From: an uncultured Coriobacteriaceae bacterium
GTDB lineage: Bacteria > Actinomycetota > Coriobacteriia > Coriobacteriales > Eggerthellaceae
DNA length: 35,491 nucleotides
Direction: 5' to 3'
Assembly (NCBI GenBank): GCA_902779135.1
Contig: CACZAR010000012.1
Span: 1-35,491, forward strand
Below, piece by piece: positions 34,266-35,491 of the stretch (its first letter is position 1; each line of letters begins with the position of its first letter). The translations under genes and the position numbers were made by a program. The notes beneath the pieces were generated by a model, which saw only the letters and a program-made list of their open reading frames with translations, was not told the DNA's origin and made no database searches.

Positions 34266-34895
34266 CTAGACGTTCTTCAAAACGATATCTGCCATGGTGT
34301 CGCCGACGGCATCGCATGCGTCGCAGGCCGCCTCGAGACGATCGAACAGACGCGACCACACTTCGACGCGCACCGCATCATCGTTGTCCGTTGTGTACAG
34401 CTTGCGAATCGACTTCATGTACAGGGCGTCGGCTTCTTCCTCGAGCTCTTTTACATCGGAAATCATGGCGCGAATCTTCTTGATCTTCTTGAACTCGCGG
34501 AAGTTTTCCATGGACTTACGCAACGCTTTGAGGCTTTTATTGATGATGCGCGCGAACTCGATGGCGTCATCGTGCATAAAGTGGATGTTGAACATATAGA
34601 AGCGCTGCAAGACACCTTCGATCATGTCGGTGATGTCGTCGATCCTGCCAGCGAGCTCGAGAATGTCCGCGCGCTCGATGGGAGTGATGAAATCAACGGA
34701 AACGCTCGTGTGAATATCGTGATTCACCTCGTCGCCCCTGTGTTCGACCTCGTGTGCGCGTTTGAGGATGTCTTCGAGCTTATCGGCAGACTCGAAATTC
34801 TCAATCGCCTCGACGAGAATCTCGGATTCCTCCAAAGCAATTTCAATCTGCTGTTCGAATGCGTCGAAATAGTTGAACTTGCCCTTCTTGGCCAT
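34266..34895 (-). CDS. DUF47/PhoU-like phosphate transport regulator
   Basis: 209 residues from ATG 34895 (GGGAGG 5 nt upstream; an upstream start to 34955 has no such site). All-helical PhoU-like fold: KGKFNYFDAFEQQIEIALEE at the start, EHRGDEVNHDI near 50-60 and DILELAGRIDDITDMIEGV near 74-92 (Asp/Glu metal-binding E/DxxxD repeats), and a second bundle ending DAVGDTMADIVLKNV. DUF47 proteins usually sit beside and act with Pit-type phosphate transporters; none is next to it here. It precedes lysC by 7 nt. Whether it influences phosphate or shares only a transcript with lysC is not known. Confidence 0.9.
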   Translation of the reverse strand: MAKKGKFNYFDAFEQQIEIALEESEILVEAIENFESADKLEDILKRAHEVEHRGDEVNHDIHTSVSVDFITPIERADILELAGRIDDITDMIEGVLQRFYMFNIHFMHDDAIEFARIINKSLKALRKSMENFREFKKIKKIRAMISDVKELEEEADALYMKSIRKLYTTDNDDAVRVEVWSRLFDRLEAACDACDAVGDTMADIVLKNV

Positions 34896-34930
34896 AATGC
34901 CTCCCGTGTTGGTTTTGTCGGTGATTTTCC

Positions 34931-34936
34931 ATTTTA
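34931..34936 (-). promoter_or_regulatory. -10 box of the DUF47-lysC unit
   Basis: Minus-strand TAAAAT preceded by TG (extended -10 form TGTAAAAT), giving a leader of about 30 nt. No good -35. No riboswitch-sized leader is present before lysC. Confidence 0.4.
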
Positions 34937-35003
34937 CAGCATTGATGACTAACAAGACCAGCGGATTGGGATACCCCGAACGCTTTCACCATTGACGAGG
35001 TCG

Positions 35004-35022
35004 AATAAATCAGCCGCGCTGA
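35004..35022 (-). terminator. Small terminator after the ParA/GGDEF frame
   Basis: Minus strand TCAGC, loop GCG, GCTGA, then TTTATT, 12 nt after the stop. Short stem, so only modest strength. Confidence 0.5.
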
Positions 35023-35034
35023 GGAAGCAAGCCG

Positions 35035-35491
35035 CTATCCCTCGTAGAAACGATAGCCGTTTCGACCGGCTTCCTTCGCCAGATAGAGGGCGCTGTCGGC
35101 ATTCTTGAAGATCTGGTCGCCGCTCAGGGTGCCGTCGTTGAACGCAACGCCGATTGACAACGTCATGGGCGGCAGGCCGTCAGATGTGTCGGCCAACCCC
35201 TCGACCACGGTAGCGATCTTGCTGCTTACGACATGTTTCAAACTCTCGTTCATCTCGGTCATAACGACAGCGAACTCATCGCCACCAATGCGGCACGGAT
35301 AGTCGGTTGCACGGAACGCTTGACTGAGCTGACTGGAAATCTTCTTCAGCACCGCATCGCCCACATCGTGGCCAAGCGAGTCGTTGACCTGCTTGAAATA
35401 GTCAGCATCGATGAGCAGCACCGATTTCTCCAGTGTGGCGAGCGATGCCGCCAGGTTGATGGCAGTCGTTGTCTTGCCCACTCCGCCTTTC
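35035..35491 (-). CDS. ParA N-terminus joined to a truncated GGDEF domain (partial, possible assembly chimera)
   Basis: Runs off the right edge. The first part reads KGGVGKTTTAINLAASLATL then EKSVLLIDAD: the Walker A and A' start of a ParA/Soj/MinD-type ATPase. At LLIDAD it switches to YFKQVNDSLGHDVGDAVLKK, then CRIGGDEFAVVMTEM and SIGVAFN to NADSALYLAKEAGRNGYRFY, a diguanylate cyclase. LLIDAD occurs in both families (LLIDADPQGN in ParA; LLIDADxFKxxND in GGDEF), so the joint lies on shared sequence. The GGDEF half keeps its metal Asp and the GGDEF loop but lacks its usual first about 40 residues (DxLTGLxNR); the ParA half lacks everything after strand 3. Neither enzyme would work as shown. 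Most likely a mis-join at a contig end; a real recombinant is the alternative. Confidence 0.75.
   Translation of the reverse strand, partial: KGGVGKTTTAINLAASLATLEKSVLLIDADYFKQVNDSLGHDVGDAVLKKISSQLSQAFRATDYPCRIGGDEFAVVMTEMNESLKHVVSSKIATVVEGLADTSDGLPPMTLSIGVAFNDGTLSGDQIFKNADSALYLAKEAGRNGYRFYEG

Overview
The window reads as a chromosomal piece of an anaerobic high-GC actinobacterium of the class Coriobacteriia, most likely Eggerthellaceae-like. This rests on base composition, core-gene flavour, the very large BcrA/BadF-type activator protein, Coriobacteriia-style secreted coiled-coil proteins and an NSS-family amino-acid symporter; no marker was searched, so the placement is inference. Both ends cut through genes, and the right end carries a chimeric reading frame, so this may be a whole short contig.

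Layout. 1-1.6 kb: tail of a zinc-ribbon protein, a lipoprotein and a TetR regulator. 1.7-4.4 kb (+): a double Lrp/AsnC-like protein followed after 1 nt by an ADP-forming acyl-CoA synthetase alpha-type protein with no ATP-grasp partner. 4.4-5.0 kb: terminators and a tRNA-Ile/tRNA-Ala pair with a clear promoter. 5.1-12.8 kb (-): ychF, an NSS symporter, the tightly packed metG-tatD-flavoprotein-rsmA operon, and a small surface protein. 13.1-15.2 kb (+): two tandem secreted PcsB-like coiled-coil proteins with a lysozyme-like end domain. 15.5-25.0 kb (-): ygjP-like metallopeptidase, rsmI, a 1473-residue acyl-CoA dehydratase activase-like iron-sulfur protein, a DUF711 protein, tlyA and asd. 25.1-32.0 kb (-): a frameshifted membrane M28-like protein, a membrane coiled-coil protein and dinG with an exonuclease domain. 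32.2-32.8 kb (+): a tail-anchored unknown. 33-34.9 kb (-): lysC with a strong internal start, preceded by a DUF47 (PhoU-like) gene. 35.0-35.5 kb (-): a ParA/GGDEF chimera.

How they work together: asd and lysC supply aspartate semialdehyde for lysine/diaminopimelate, threonine and methionine; metG, rsmA, rsmI, tlyA, ychF and the tRNAs serve translation; tatD and dinG serve DNA metabolism. The rest are surface or envelope proteins and anaerobic CoA-ester chemistry.

The most unusual signal is non-coding: three copies of a 49-50 nt core (15.26, 15.41 and 23.82 kb), each placed 3-14 nt beyond a stop codon, in the same orientation relative to that gene, and each clamped by 22-30 bp arms whose sequence differs from copy to copy while pairing is kept. 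A central stem also changes with pairing retained. This looks like an unrecognised 3'-UTR RNA or folded-DNA element.
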